From positions 3,968,001 to 4,032,000 of the forward strand of contig NZ_OY762229.1 in NCBI RefSeq assembly GCF_963665355.1: a stretch of DNA of 64,000 nt, written 5' to 3'. This DNA is from an uncultured Desulfobacter sp. (GTDB taxonomy: Bacteria; Desulfobacterota; Desulfobacteria; Desulfobacterales; Desulfobacteraceae). A program made the position numbers and the translations under genes. Positions 8,760-18,433 of this stretch are shown piece by piece (within the stretch, counting starts at the first letter, position 1; each line of letters opens with the position of its first letter). The notes beneath the pieces are model-generated. The model searched no databases. It was not told where the DNA came from and saw only the letters and a program-made list of their open reading frames with translations.

Positions 8760-11240
8760 ATGGCCACCACCTATGAAATAAAAGTATACGGCATGATGTG
8801 CGAGCATTGTGAAAATACCGTAAAAAAAGCCCTGGAAAAATTTGACGGCGTCAGTGACGTCTCTGCTTCATTTGAACATGAACATATTACTTTAAAACTG
8901 GAACAGGGCTCCGCAGATTTAGATGAACTTAAAGAGGCCATTGTAGAGCAAGGATATGCCCTGGCCCCGGAAGATGCTGTTGAAGATCATGAAAAACAAG
9001 CAGAACAGACCGATATGGAAGCAGAAAAACCGGATCATGAACAAACCCTTTGCAGCATCAGTTTTTCCATCCAGGGCATGCATTGTGCCAACTGTGCCCT
9101 GGCCATTGAAAAGGCGTTTGCAAGGACACCGGGCATCGCAGATACGGCCATAAACCTGCCCCTTGAAAAGGGTTTTGTTTCCTATGATCCGGATCTGATG
9201 GATGATCAAAAGGTCCTGGATGTGGTGAAAAATGCGGGCTACAGCGCTTCCCTTGAAACGAATTCCCGGGATGGGGCCGGCAGCCGTGAAAAATTTCGTT
9301 TCCTGTTCGCCCTGGGTGTAACCGTGCCCATGATGGTCATCATGCACGTTATGCCGTTTGGGCCTTTTGTCACCAATATAATCCTTTGCTTCATGGCCAC
9401 GGCAGTTATGACGGTTTCCGGCCGGACTTTTTTTGAAGGGGCTTACTATTCGCTGAAAAACCGGCTGGCCAATATGGATGTGCTTATCAGCTTAGGCGTT
9501 TGCGCCGCCTATTTCTACAGTCTTTTTTCCCTGATATTTTTAGACTCTTCCCAGATGCTGTTTTTTGACAGCTCTGCCATGCTCATCACCTTTATCATGA
9601 TCGGAAAGATGCTTGAGGCAAGGGCCAAGGGCAAAACCAGCCAGGCACTCAAAACCCTGCTGGCCCTGAATGCAAATAAGGCCAGGGTGATCAAAAACCA
9701 TGAAGAGCATATTGTGGATGTCTCTATGGTTGTACCAGGAGATACTGTCCGGGTGCTTGCCGGTGAAAAAATTCCCGTGGACGGAAAGATGCTTGGGGGA
9801 CAAACCGCTGTGGATGAATCCATGCTCACCGGAGAGTCCTTTCCGGTTGAAAAGTCGGTGGGGGATGAGGTCACAGGTGCCACCATCAATCTGTCCGCGC
9901 CCATTACAATGACGGCCACCCGCACCGGCAGTGATACGGTGTTGTCCGGCATTATTAAAATGGTGGAGAATGCCCAGGCGGACAAGGCCCCCATCCAGCG
10001 GCTGGCTGATGTGGCATCAAATATATTTGTGCCTGTGGTGACGGCGGTTTCCCTTGTCACGTTTGCGGCCTGGTACATGACTGCCCCGACTTTTATTCCT
10101 TCTGATTCCACCCCGTTTTTATTTGCCTTTGAACGTATGATCGCCGTTCTTGTCATTGCGTGCCCCTGCGCTTTGGGACTTGCCACGCCCACGGCTGTGA
10201 TGGTGGGATCCGGCCTGGGTCTTAACCGGGGTATTTTGTTTAAAAAAGGATCTGCCCTGGAAAATATCTCCCGCCTGGATATGGTCCTGTTTGATAAAAC
10301 CGGCACACTGACCACGGGAAAACCCTCTGTGACTGGAGTATTTCCGGCCACAGGCATAACTGAAGAGCAGCTGCTGTCCTGGGGTGTCAGTGCCGAAACC
10401 AATTCCACCCACCCCCTGGCCCCGGCAGTAACAGGTTTTGCCCGGGAAAAGGGTATCGGGCCTGAAATCACGTCGCAATCAAAAGAAATTTCGGGCCGGG
10501 GCATTGAATGCCGCCTTGGCAATCAATTGCTCAAGGCCGGAAACCTGGCCCTGGTGGCAGATGATAATATCCCAGATGAGATTCGTGACAAAGGACAGCA
10601 GTTGTCACGCCAGGGCAAGAGCCTTGTATTTATCAGCCTGGATCATCAGGTCAAGGGTGTAATTGCCCTGGAGGACCAAATCAAGCCCGAGGCAAAGTCC
10701 GCCATTGGACGGCTGCACGCCGCAGGCATTCAAACCGCCCTGGTGTCCGGTGACAATCAGGCTGCAGCGCTCTGGGCTGCCCAGCAGGCCGGTATCAAGG
10801 AGGTGGCTGCTGAAGTAATGCCCGAAGATAAAATCAATCAGGTAAAGAAATGGCAGTCAAAGGGGTTGAAAGTGGCCATGGTGGGGGACGGTATCAACGA
10901 CGCCCCGGCACTGGCCCAGGCTGACATCGGCATTGCCATTGGCTCGGGCACGGATGTGGCCAAGGAAACCTGTGAGGTGGTTTTGGTCAAAAATGATTTA
11001 ATGGATGTGGACCGGGCTGTAAGATTGGGAAGAAAAACCCTTTTCACCATAAAGCTCAATTTTTTCTGGGCCTTTATCTACAACATTCTGATGATTCCCG
11101 TGGCCGCCGGCATTCTGTATCCGGCATTGAGAATATCATTAACCCCGGAGGCAGCCGCCATTGCCATGTGGTTTTCATCCCTGTCCGTTGTGGCCAACTC
11201 CCTGCTGCTCAACCGGTTTGGAAAGCATTTGGATGCTTAA
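8760..11240 (+). CDS. copA: Copper-exporting P1B-type ATPase
   Basis: The 826-residue protein has two N-terminal HMA domains: GMMCEHC at about residues 11-17 and GMHCANC at about 104-110. They are separated by an acidic linker. Then come the P-type ATPase core elements: [10 protein letters not shown] (actuator), [10 protein letters not shown] (Cu(I) transport helix), DKTGTLTTG (phosphorylated Asp), a THPLA nucleotide-domain HP motif and [19 protein letters not shown] plus two HMA domains points to Cu(I)/Ag(I) rather than Zn/Cd. The ATG lacks a good ribosome site, so reinitiation after copZ is likely. The gene is full length for the family. Confidence 0.95.
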   Translation: MATTYEIKVYGMMCEHCENTVKKALEKFDGVSDVSASFEHEHITLKLEQGSADLDELKEAIVEQGYALAPEDAVEDHEKQAEQTDMEAEKPDHEQTLCSISFSIQGMHCANCALAIEKAFARTPGIADTAINLPLEKGFVSYDPDLMDDQKVLDVVKNAGYSASLETNSRDGAGSREKFRFLFALGVTVPMMVIMHVMPFGPFVTNIILCFMATAVMTVSGRTFFEGAYYSLKNRLANMDVLISLGVCAAYFYSLFSLIFLDSSQMLFFDSSAMLITFIMIGKMLEARAKGKTSQALKTLLALNANKARVIKNHEEHIVDVSMVVPGDTVRVLAGEKIPVDGKMLGGQTAVDESMLTGESFPVEKSVGDEVTGATINLSAPITMTATRTGSDTVLSGIIKMVENAQADKAPIQRLADVASNIFVPVVTAVSLVTFAAWYMTAPTFIPSDSTPFLFAFERMIAVLVIACPCALGLATPTAVMVGSGLGLNRGILFKKGSALENISRLDMVLFDKTGTLTTGKPSVTGVFPATGITEEQLLSWGVSAETNSTHPLAPAVTGFAREKGIGPEITSQSKEISGRGIECRLGNQLLKAGNLALVADDNIPDEIRDKGQQLSRQGKSLVFISLDHQVKGVIALEDQIKPEAKSAIGRLHAAGIQTALVSGDNQAAALWAAQQAGIKEVAAEVMPEDKINQVKKWQSKGLKVAMVGDGINDAPALAQADIGIAIGSGTDVAKETCEVVLVKNDLMDVDRAVRLGRKTLFTIKLNFFWAFIYNILMIPVAAGILYPALRISLTPEAAAIAMWFSSLSVVANSLLLNRFGKHLDA

Positions 11241-11291
11241 CATTTATACCGTTTTTTAATGAAGCCGGGCGTCAGTGATTTCGGCTCCCCT

Positions 11292-11954
11292 TTATTCGTC
11301 AATCTCCTGGCGCAGGGAATCAATAAATCTTTTCAACGGTTTGAGGTAGGGGATGATGATCAGGACACAGATGGCTGCAAACACATACTGGAGCATTGCA
11401 AACCGCTGTTCAAGGAAATCAAACCCGTAGCACCAGGCCACTATGGCCGTCAGGGTGCCAAGGCCTGCTGCAGTGAAATTGCTGAACAAAGACATCCTGA
11501 GCATGTAACCGATGATGGTGCCCACCACAGGGCCTGTGACAGGCAAGGGTGCCATCACAAAGGCAAATACCCCGATCCAGCCCCAGCGTTCAATTTTTTG
11601 TTTTTTCTCCTCGGCCTTTTCCTTGAGTTTGTCCGTATATCGGTGTATCCAGGCCGATTTGAACATACCGCTGGTACTTAGAACAAAGCCAGAATAGGTA
11701 TAGCAGACAATCAGGCATTCTATATAAAAATTTAAGGCAATGGTGCTAATCGGGTCAAAGCCCTCAAGGATGCACAGGCCTATACCTCCAGCCCGGCTGC
11801 CCACACAGTGGGTGATGAACACCAGCAAAGTAGCTTTGGCACCCGGTACACCCTGGATCAGACCAATGAAAACAAAAATAAAAAACAGAGCAGTAAAAAA
11901 GAACCCGGCCACAAGAACCCGGCCTTCGGTCGTGTTTAAAAGAAATTTTTTCAT
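11292..11954 (-). CDS. Small multidrug-export-like membrane protein
   Basis: This protein of 220 residues has about five or six membrane helices and a charged cytoplasmic stretch in the middle (KLKEKAEEKKQKIERWG). A Pro/Gly-rich helix start follows (MAPLPVTGPVVGTIIGYML). This pattern matches the family annotated as small multi-drug export protein. The name is historical and the substrate is not established. The gene is convergent to copA with a short gap and has no strong ribosome site. Confidence 0.7.
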   Translation of the reverse strand: MKKFLLNTTEGRVLVAGFFFTALFFIFVFIGLIQGVPGAKATLLVFITHCVGSRAGGIGLCILEGFDPISTIALNFYIECLIVCYTYSGFVLSTSGMFKSAWIHRYTDKLKEKAEEKKQKIERWGWIGVFAFVMAPLPVTGPVVGTIIGYMLRMSLFSNFTAAGLGTLTAIVAWCYGFDFLEQRFAMLQYVFAAICVLIIIPYLKPLKRFIDSLRQEIDE

Positions 11955-12041
11955 TTCTAATTTTTTTCTCTAGATAAATTATGAAGACCGGTTATAAATT
12001 ATGAGTCCGTTTTTGTCAAGACATTGTGTAATAATAAAGAG

Positions 12042-12743
12042 TTACATCTTTATACCCACAAAAAGGGTAACAATGCCCAACGTCATCTCCTTAAACCGAA
12101 TATCCTTGAACCCTGCGTCTTTCATCAGGTGGGCAAAAGATACGGGATCGGGAAATTTTAATACGGACTCCGGCAGATAAGCATAGGCATTGCCGTGTTT
12201 CGAAAAAAAAGAGCCGATCAAGGGCAATATTTTTTGAAAATACAAAAGATACAGCCTGCGCATCAGTCCCCTCTGGGGTGTGGTCAGCTCCAGGATAATG
12301 ATTCTGCCCCCCGGTTTCAGAGTGCGGTGAAATTCTTTCATGGCCCCGGTTCGATTCATGATATTGCGGATTCCAAAGGCCATGAAGCCCGCATCAAACT
12401 GCTGATTTTTCAGGGGCAGGTTCAAAGCATCACCATTGACAAGGGCAATGGCCTGGCCCTGGGGGCTGTTCAGTTTTCTTTTGCCAAGGGCCAGCATGCC
12501 AAAGGAAAAATCCAGTCCGGTGACAGTGGCCCGGCCCTTGAGGAATCGGCTGACTTCAAGACCGACATCACAGGTTCCGCAGGCCGCATCCAACACAGAC
12601 GCGCCGGTTTCAAGTTTTGCAGCCTTGACCATCTCTTTTCGCCAGTACACATCCTGACGCATGCTGAGCAGCCGGTTCAAAAAATCATATTGGGGTGCAA
12701 TTTTGTCAAACATCTCTTTGACAAAATCCAGTTCTTGGGTCAT
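12042..12743 (-). CDS. ubiE: Demethylmenaquinone methyltransferase UbiE/MenG
   Basis: The predicted 233-residue class I SAM methyltransferase has the family's opening FDKIAPQYDFLNRLLSM, the conserved GIRNIMNR segment after motif II, and a C-terminal LTLGIVTLFVGIKM. It would methylate demethylmenaquinone to menaquinone, the membrane electron carrier expected in this organism. The SAM-binding loop reads LDAACGTCDVG, with Cys where most homologues have the second Gly of GTGD. Start at the ATG 12743 was preferred to a TTG three codons upstream; neither has a good ribosome site. Confidence 0.88.
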   Translation of the reverse strand: MTQELDFVKEMFDKIAPQYDFLNRLLSMRQDVYWRKEMVKAAKLETGASVLDAACGTCDVGLEVSRFLKGRATVTGLDFSFGMLALGKRKLNSPQGQAIALVNGDALNLPLKNQQFDAGFMAFGIRNIMNRTGAMKEFHRTLKPGGRIIILELTTPQRGLMRRLYLLYFQKILPLIGSFFSKHGNAYAYLPESVLKFPDPVSFAHLMKDAGFKDIRFKEMTLGIVTLFVGIKM

Positions 12744-12866
12744 CGTTGACAACGCTGTAATTTGAGTTATTTTAAATTAATTTTTTAACAAAACAGTTTT
12801 GGAAGCTACCATACAACCGGATTAAACACAATTATAAATGAATTAAAGCGCTAACAGGCACGGATT

Positions 12867-13964
12867 ATGAGTGAAAAACGAGACTACTATGAAATCCTTG
12901 GGGTAAACCGGGATGCAGATAAAACCGTACTAAAAAAAGCCTACAGAAAACTTGCCATCAAATACCATCCGGACAAGAATCCTGACAACAAAGAGGCTGA
13001 AGACAAATTTAAAGAGGCGTCTGAGGCCTATGAAGTTTTGTCCGACGACAGCAAACGCCAGATTTATGACCAATTCGGGCACAAGGGGCTTGAAGGCGCG
13101 GGCCATGCCGGCCCCAGCGGGTTTGAGGATATTTTTTCAAGTTTCGGTGATATTTTTGAAGATTTTTTCGGTTTTGGCGGCGGGCGTGGCGGCAACCGGG
13201 TAAGACGCGGATCTGATCTTCGATATGACATGACCATAGACTTTATGGAAGCCGCTTTTGGTACGGAAAAGACCATTTCCATACCAAAAATGGAAACCTG
13301 TGACGAGTGCAACGGGTCGGGTGCCGCACCCGGTTCCTCTGCAGAAACTTGTTCCCAGTGCCGGGGTACCGGGCAGTACATCCAGAACCAGGGCTTTTTC
13401 AAAGTCAAAACAACCTGTCCCTACTGCAAGGGCCGGGGGACAATTATTCCCAATCCCTGTCCCAAATGCCGGGGCGGCGGTCGTATGGAAATTACTCGAA
13501 AGGTCCAGGTCAAAATTCCTGCCGGTGTGGATGTGGGGTCAAAGCTGCGTCTTACCGGAGAGGGAGAATCGTCCAGCACGCCCAACGGCCCATCCGGTGA
13601 TCTTTACGTGGTCATTAATGTCAAGCCCCACAAGTTCTTTCAGCGGGATCGCACCGATGTGATCTGCGCCATTGATATCTCTTTTATCCAGGCTGCCCTG
13701 GGTGCGGAAATTAACGTACCGACCCTGGTGGGAGAAAAGAAATTGACCATCCCCGCCGGAACCCAGTATGGAGACTCTTTCCAGTTTAAAGGGGAGGGAA
13801 TTGCCTCCCTGAGAAGCGGTCGGCGCGGAGACCAGATTATTAAAGTGGTTGTCAAAACACCGATAAAGCTGAGCCAGAAGCAAAAAGAGCTGCTCGAAGA
13901 GTTTGACAGGCTGGACTCAAACAAAATATCAAATAAGCTGAAAAATCTGTTTAAAAATTTGTGA
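12867..13964 (+). CDS. dnaJ: Chaperone DnaJ
   Basis: This 365-residue class I J-protein begins with a J domain containing [10 protein letters not shown] (HPD motif). A Gly/Phe-rich linker follows (about 75-110), then four zinc-binding repeats: [24 protein letters not shown] and CPKCRGGG. The C-terminal substrate-binding beta domains complete it. It stimulates DnaK ATPase and delivers unfolded proteins. dnaK and grpE are not adjacent. A long perfect palindrome lies just after the stop codon. Confidence 0.96.
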   Translation: MSEKRDYYEILGVNRDADKTVLKKAYRKLAIKYHPDKNPDNKEAEDKFKEASEAYEVLSDDSKRQIYDQFGHKGLEGAGHAGPSGFEDIFSSFGDIFEDFFGFGGGRGGNRVRRGSDLRYDMTIDFMEAAFGTEKTISIPKMETCDECNGSGAAPGSSAETCSQCRGTGQYIQNQGFFKVKTTCPYCKGRGTIIPNPCPKCRGGGRMEITRKVQVKIPAGVDVGSKLRLTGEGESSSTPNGPSGDLYVVINVKPHKFFQRDRTDVICAIDISFIQAALGAEINVPTLVGEKKLTIPAGTQYGDSFQFKGEGIASLRSGRRGDQIIKVVVKTPIKLSQKQKELLEEFDRLDSNKISNKLKNLFKNL

Positions 13965-13993
13965 TGCCGTAAACAGTGCCTGATCGAAAACCC

Positions 13994-14049
13994 GTGTTTG
14001 GACGGCTCGTCAGAGGAGGGGATGCTCCTCTGACGAGCCGTCCAAACAC
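13994..14049. repeat. Perfect 25-bp inverted repeat, 6-base loop
   Basis: The arms 13994-14018 and 14025-14049 are exact reverse complements, separated by GGGATG. The hairpin lies between dnaJ and queD, 29 bases after the dnaJ stop codon and 28 before the chosen queD start. No T-run follows on either side, so a classical Rho-independent terminator is doubtful. mRNA end protection, an attenuator or a small palindromic mobile element remain possible. Confidence 0.95.
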
Positions 14050-14077
14050 CAAATAAAAGAGCCGGATGGGAGAGGGT

Positions 14078-14476
14078 ATGTTTGAGCTGAAAATTAAAAC
14101 CCGGTTTGCCGGGGCGCACCAGCTTGCCATGGTGGGCCGCAAATGTGAGAACCTGCACGGGCATAACTGGCAGGTGGAAGTATATGTCAAGGGCGATCAA
14201 TTGAACGACGCAGGGGTCCTTGCAGATTTCGGGGATATCAAACGCGCGGTCCGGGATGTTGTGGACGGGGAACTGGACCACAAATTTTTAAACGAACTGC
14301 CTGCTTTTGAAAACAGGCAGCCCACATCCGAACATATTGCCGTCTATATTGCAGGCAAGGTCCAGGCATATATCAATAAAAACCTGGAGGAAAAAGTTGT
14401 GGTCTCCAGGGTCATGGCCTGGGAATCCGATGATGCCTGTGCCATTTATTATCCGCCCTCTACAGCGATGCAATAA
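14078..14476 (+). CDS. queD: 6-carboxytetrahydropterin synthase QueD
   Basis: This 132-residue member of the 6-pyruvoyl-tetrahydropterin synthase family has zinc-ligand histidines in FAGAHQL and ENLHGHNW, the catalytic Cys two residues upstream of ENLHGH, and the conserved LADFGDIK and DHKFLNE segments. It converts dihydroneopterin triphosphate to 6-carboxytetrahydropterin in queuosine synthesis. A PTPS-III-like activity cannot be excluded. The ATG at 14078 follows GGGAGAGGG, better than the ATG at 14066. Its end overlaps the convergent gene by 17 bases. Confidence 0.9.
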   Translation: MFELKIKTRFAGAHQLAMVGRKCENLHGHNWQVEVYVKGDQLNDAGVLADFGDIKRAVRDVVDGELDHKFLNELPAFENRQPTSEHIAVYIAGKVQAYINKNLEEKVVVSRVMAWESDDACAIYYPPSTAMQ

Positions 14477-15836
14477 TTTTTTTGGCTGGGATCAGTCCGG
14501 TGGCTGCTGCTGATACAATGTTGCCGGCCACCCCCGGGCCGTCTCCTGCCACGTACATGCCCTTGATTTTGGTTTCCAGGTGGGGCGTGGTTTCAACCTG
14601 GGTGGCAAAAAATTTAATCTCCGGGGCATAGAGCAGGGTTTCGTCATTGGAAACTCCTGGAACCACCAGGTTTAAGGTTTCCAGCCCTTCAATCAGATTG
14701 GACAAAATCCGTTCGGGCAGCGCCATGGCAATGTCCCCGCACACCACATTGGTCAGGGTCGGTTCAATGTAACCTTTGTTGACCCGGTTCCAGGTGGATC
14801 GTCTGCCCCGTTTCAGATCCCCGAACCGCTGGAGGATGGGCTTGCCACCGCCGATGATGCTGGCCAGACGCCCGATGGATTCCCCGTAGGCCTGGTTATC
14901 CGTGACCGGTTCCGTGAGCACCACCTTGGACAGAAAGGCAAAATTGGTGTTGCTTGATTTCTTATCTGAATAGGCATGCCCGTTGACACAGACGAAATTC
15001 TGGTAGTTTTCCAGCGCCACGAAACCACCCTGGTTGGTGCAGAATGTCCGGGTCAGATCATCATAGGTGCGGGTGCGGATGAAAAATGTGGGATCATAGA
15101 TCACATTGCACAGATCATCCATGATATCGTTGTGCACCTCCACCCGGACGCCCACCTCAATGCCCCTCTGGCTCAACTCAATACCATGCTTCAGGGCAAG
15201 GGTAGAGACCCAGTTGGCCCCGATGCGGCCGGGTGCCAGAATTACGTTGCGGGCATGGTAGGTTCCCTTGTCGGAGACCACCCCCTGGATAACACTGTCT
15301 TTTTCCATAATGTCCGTTACATTCTCATTGGTGCGTATCTCAAGTCCTTTGGCCTGGATATATTCTGCCATGTCCGTGATGTAGCCCGGCAGGTTGTCAC
15401 TGCCCAGGTGCTTTTGCCGGATGAGCAGAAGATCAATACCGAACCGTTTGGCCTCCTTGCGGATAAGTTTTGCCTCATCCAGATTGGAGGGAAAAACCCT
15501 GGCGTCCATCCTGAAGCGGGTAAAAATATTTTCTGTTTCATCAATAAGGGCCTGGGCCTGGGGCATGGGCATGAACTGGGTCAGATCGGTTTTGCCAAGA
15601 CGTGGAATGAAATTGAGTTTTCCGTCCGAGTAGAGACCTGCCCCGCCAATACCGGACAGGATGTTGCACGGGTCGCAGTGGGCGCACTTCTGGGTTTTGG
15701 TGATGGGGCATTTGCGTTGCCGGGGCTGTCTTCCCCGTTCAATGAGCAAAACCTTCAGATTGGCATGTTCCATCAGATGATAGGCGGCAAACAGGCCGGC
15801 AGGCCCGCCGCCCACGATGATCACGTCATACGTCAT
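14460..15836 (-). CDS. FAD-dependent dehydrogenase (COG2509-like)
   Basis: The protein has 458 residues and opens with a Rossmann FAD motif (DVIIVGGGPAGLFAAYHL). A family-specific Cys cluster follows (CPITKTQKCAHCDPC, about residues 43-57), then SGIGGAGLYSDGKLNF. The C-terminus has the second FAD contact (MYVAGDGPGVAGNIVSAAATG). This is the widespread uncharacterised FAD-dependent dehydrogenase group; substrate and role are unknown. The Cys cluster may bind metal or a cluster, which is inference. Confidence 0.85.
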   Translation of the reverse strand: MTYDVIIVGGGPAGLFAAYHLMEHANLKVLLIERGRQPRQRKCPITKTQKCAHCDPCNILSGIGGAGLYSDGKLNFIPRLGKTDLTQFMPMPQAQALIDETENIFTRFRMDARVFPSNLDEAKLIRKEAKRFGIDLLLIRQKHLGSDNLPGYITDMAEYIQAKGLEIRTNENVTDIMEKDSVIQGVVSDKGTYHARNVILAPGRIGANWVSTLALKHGIELSQRGIEVGVRVEVHNDIMDDLCNVIYDPTFFIRTRTYDDLTRTFCTNQGGFVALENYQNFVCVNGHAYSDKKSSNTNFAFLSKVVLTEPVTDNQAYGESIGRLASIIGGGKPILQRFGDLKRGRRSTWNRVNKGYIEPTLTNVVCGDIAMALPERILSNLIEGLETLNLVVPGVSNDETLLYAPEIKFFATQVETTPHLETKIKGMYVAGDGPGVAGNIVSAAATGLIPAKKIIASL

Positions 15837-15886
15837 ATTTACCCTTTCATAAAAGAGATTTTTACCCGGATTTTTTCTGTGTCAGG

Positions 15887-15914
15887 CCGTACTATACTAT
15901 CCGTACTATACTAT
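15887..15914. repeat. Two tandem copies of a 14-bp unit
   Basis: The unit CCGTACTATACTAT occurs twice back to back, about 50 bases upstream of the minus-strand FAD dehydrogenase. On the minus strand each copy carries a TATAGT-like hexamer, so duplicated -10 elements are possible. Confidence 0.6.
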
Positions 15915-15947
15915 ATAAATTGATGCCGGGAGATTTAAAGATTCTGT

Positions 15948-16562
15948 TCACCCCCGAATTGGAAAAATGGCAAATATCACTGTAGTCCAGATGCAGTGGG
16001 AGATGATCAGCGGCCCCAGCCGCCCCAGCCGCCAGTAGATAAATCCCCAGAACAGGCCTGCCACGGCAGCAGCGCCCATGAGCATGAAATTCATGGCACA
16101 CAAATTAACGGCTGTGTAAAAAAATGAGGCGGTCAGCCAGCCTTTCAGTCCGCCCAGACCCCGGGTGAACTGTTCTTGAACATACCCTCTCCAAAAAATT
16201 TCTTCACACGGTCCGGTGATGAAGAAAAGGACCAGGCAAACCATCCAGCCGGAAGCCCCGTCTCCTTTGGCATAAAGCTGGGCCACCTGGGAGGATGCGA
16301 ATGGGAACAGAAGGCGGCTGATATAATTGCCACCCCAAAATAGTATGTAAAGTACTGCGGCAGAGCCTGCGCCCCAGATGATGTCCATGGGCTTGAACCG
16401 GAACCATTTGCGGGGGCCAAACCCGGAAAAAGCTGCCAGCAGCGCAAGGCCCGTGGCGGATGACGTGATTTTAATCCAGAAATTTCCCCAGTCCACGGAA
16501 AAAGAGAAAAACCACAGAAGAAAAGCCATTGCGATGCTGAAGGCAAGTTTTTGGGGCTGCAT
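15948..16562 (-). CDS. CPBP/CAAX-type intramembrane protease
   Basis: The 204-residue protein has about six membrane helices and the family motif EExxxR in PCEEIFWRGYVQE. Later conserved blocks are FYTAVNLCAMNF and a final helix with His (LIISHCIWTT). These Abi-family glutamic proteases cleave within membranes or act as bacteriocin-immunity-like factors. The target is unknown. It is followed on the same strand by the FAD dehydrogenase, but the gap is over 100 bases. Confidence 0.85.
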   Translation of the reverse strand: MQPQKLAFSIAMAFLLWFFSFSVDWGNFWIKITSSATGLALLAAFSGFGPRKWFRFKPMDIIWGAGSAAVLYILFWGGNYISRLLFPFASSQVAQLYAKGDGASGWMVCLVLFFITGPCEEIFWRGYVQEQFTRGLGGLKGWLTASFFYTAVNLCAMNFMLMGAAAVAGLFWGFIYWRLGRLGPLIISHCIWTTVIFAIFPIRG

Positions 16563-16580
16563 GACAGGTGATTTAAATGC

Positions 16581-17021
16581 CTATTTAAATGATTCCAGTA
16601 TGTTCTGAATCTCTGTCTGGGCTGCCGTTGAGATGTCTTTGAATGTATTTTTTGTTTTAAACCAGATCAGTTTTGTCTGGGTAGTAAAGCCCAGAATATA
16701 TGATTTTTCCGGTAAAAGTTCAGCTGTGGTATCTGACACCTTGATTGACAGATTGTTCTCATCAATATAAAAAAGCGTGTCTGACTTGATTAAATCTTTA
16801 TAATCGCTGTTGATGGCTATGGTTAAAATCAGTTTGTCCTCTTTGCTCAGATCCTGATCCAGAATCTTTCCGATTTCTATGCCCTTTGAATAAATCATGA
16901 TGTTGTTAATATTGGGATTCTCCTCAAACACCACGTAGTAAAAATTTTTTGGCATAAACATAGCGCAGTTTAAAACGAAAGAAAGAACCACCATCAGAAT
17001 GAAAATTGAATTTTTACACAT
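16581..17021 (-). CDS. Membrane-anchored protein, MCE/MlaD-like
   Basis: The protein has 146 residues. A hydrophobic N-terminal segment (about 5-22) ends with a Cys that could be a lipobox or anchor. Residues about 30-95 resemble an MCE/MlaD domain: a weak match to the GxxVxYxGVxVGxV signature (IMIYSKGIEIGKILD) followed by a beta strand and IKSDTLFYIDE. MCE proteins carry lipids between membranes. No MlaE/MlaF partners are visible, so this is a tentative family call. A short amphipathic helix closes the protein. It ends 18 bases upstream of the CPBP protease start on the same strand. Confidence 0.45.
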   Translation of the reverse strand: MCKNSIFILMVVLSFVLNCAMFMPKNFYYVVFEENPNINNIMIYSKGIEIGKILDQDLSKEDKLILTIAINSDYKDLIKSDTLFYIDENNLSIKVSDTTAELLPEKSYILGFTTQTKLIWFKTKNTFKDISTAAQTEIQNILESFK

Positions 17022-17226
17022 AAAGACCTCTGAGTTTGTTTTGTTTACCGGGGCTATCTTACAAAATCAATTTTAAAAAAACAACCGGATCAAAGATTAA
17101 CCTTTGCCTTGCCCGGGTAAGTGTAAGTTTGCCACAGGAAATCTGCAGATGCTAAAGAGGATGTATATGCTGCCCACTCAGGATCATTATATTTTCGATA
17201 AACGAGTGCTCAGCTGATTTTTTATA

Positions 17227-17902
17227 ATGTGTTTAACTCACGTCATGACTTTGGTATCGGATAAAAAAATAAGCTTTTTAGATGCTGATGTGTTTAAGAC
17301 GATCTTTGATGATCATTGGGAAGATTTTAAAGATCTATTATCGGAGTTTATGAAATGTGGGGCTGAATGCCTTGAAGATGTTGTCGGTTCAGTGAAAAGA
17401 AGATCGCTGAAAATAGGGCGTATTGTTGTTGTCCAGACTCATGGTTGGTCGGGGCAGTTATAATCCGCATTTGCACATCATAATGACAAGTGGAGGCATA
17501 AGCACTGAACAAGAGTGTTGGTATGATCTGGGCTATTTTAAATACAAAAGGTATTACGGCTTGGAGGCAACCCGGACATATAAGAAGTGGTCAGCGTTCA
17601 TTCAGAAAGGGATAAAGCGAATAGGCAGAATAGTCAAAGGAGCTTGTCAAATAGTCAAACGCAAAAACTATCGGGAAAAATATCAGGAAATCAGCGGGAT
17701 AGATCCCATGAGGTGTCAATATTGCCAAAACGTTATGGAATTGATGTCGATATGGCATCCCAAATACGGTACTCTGTTTGATATTTTTTCGACTTTAGAG
17801 GAAGTGAAAATTGAGCAAGAAAAAGTTGATAGAGGGGGCGGACATTCCGTTCGGCCCTCCTCCGGAGGAATACAGCTATCGTTGTTCCCATTGTCATTGT
17901 GA
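17227..17902 (+). pseudogene. IS91-like transposase remnant, frameshifted
   Basis: Two overlapping frames together resemble the C-terminal half of an IS91-type (HUH, Y2) transposase. The first (17227-17463) carries KIGRIVVVQTHG, and the second (17423-17902) continues with YNPHLHIIMTSGG and a late CQYCQNVMELMS segment. The frame changes near 17435, so no intact protein is made. The N-terminal zinc-binding region is missing or degraded. The family name is from the NPHLH block and the order of motifs. Confidence 0.6.
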
Positions 17903-18038
17903 AATGAAGGTAAATGAAGCAATTATTGATGTTGAGATGGGGATTGCTGAGTTTGAAGGCAGATATTATGAAGGCTTTATGCCGGTTTTAGGGTGCCCTG
18001 GTTGCAATCAAGAAACCATGCAATTTGTAGGGGAGTAA
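17811..18038 (+). CDS. Small zinc-ribbon protein next to IS91 remnant
   Basis: This 75-residue open frame starts with TTG and overlaps the transposase remnant. It contains CSHCHCEM at about residues 24-31 and CPGCNQ near the end, so two CxxC pairs can form a zinc ribbon. A beta-rich acidic middle separates them (VDVEMG-like, FEGRYYEGFMPVLG). I do not know its function. The overlap suggests it belongs to the mobile element as an accessory gene. The TTG start and element decay make expression uncertain. Confidence 0.45.
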   Translation: MSKKKLIEGADIPFGPPPEEYSYRCSHCHCEMKVNEAIIDVEMGIAEFEGRYYEGFMPVLGCPGCNQETMQFVGE

Positions 18039-18043
18039 AAACC

Positions 18044-18066
18044 CGCGCTTTAGCGCGCTAAGTTCT
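18044..18066. other. Possible terminus of the IS91-like element
   Basis: A small GC-rich hairpin (CGCGCT / AGCGCG with a 2-base loop, 18044-18057) is followed by CTAAGTTC. IS91-type elements end in a short hairpin next to a GTTC/CTTG-type tetranucleotide, so this may be the right end. The opposite end was not found. Confidence 0.3.
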
Positions 18067-18433
18067 ATGTCCTGAACGAAACTTGACTTGACAGTGGTCA
18101 CAATTTCCCTTAAATGCATAAATTCGTCGGCTGAAATGCATGATTCCCCTCATTGTTCAATGATTCTTTGAAGTGTTAAATTCGATCTAAATTTACTGCA
18201 ATGGACTAATTATAAAGGTAGAAAATTTTGTTGTACACCGGCCATTTTTTTGTCGGGAGCTGGATAATCGTGGGTACGGTTGTTGGGCCTGTACATACAG
18301 TCCGCCGCCCTTGAGCGGGATTTCATGAAGCCAAGCTGCGTATCCTCCAAGATTCCTAAAGAAAAACCAAGATACCCAGAAGTGGCCTGAAAATTCAAAT
18401 AATGCTCCAAAGCAAGCTTAAAAAGAGGCTTCT
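18067..18433. other. Gene-free stretch before the receiver gene
   Basis: AT-rich at first, then more GC-rich around 18230-18340. Open frames here are short, lack ribosome sites and match nothing I recognise. Some of it may be further insertion-element debris. The next gene's GTG start is preceded by AAGAGG. Confidence 0.5.

Noticed and set aside
9515-10522. 335-codon open frame on the minus strand
   Set aside because: Antisense to copA through its most conserved motifs; Ser/Thr/Ala-rich without recognisable features.
14976-15923. 315-codon open frame on the plus strand
   Set aside because: Antisense to the FAD dehydrogenase, which has clear FAD motifs; a shadow frame.
16581-17021. Reading this protein as a full Mla lipid-transport component
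   Set aside because: Only a weak MCE-like segment is visible and no MlaE/MlaF genes are present, so only a tentative label was kept.
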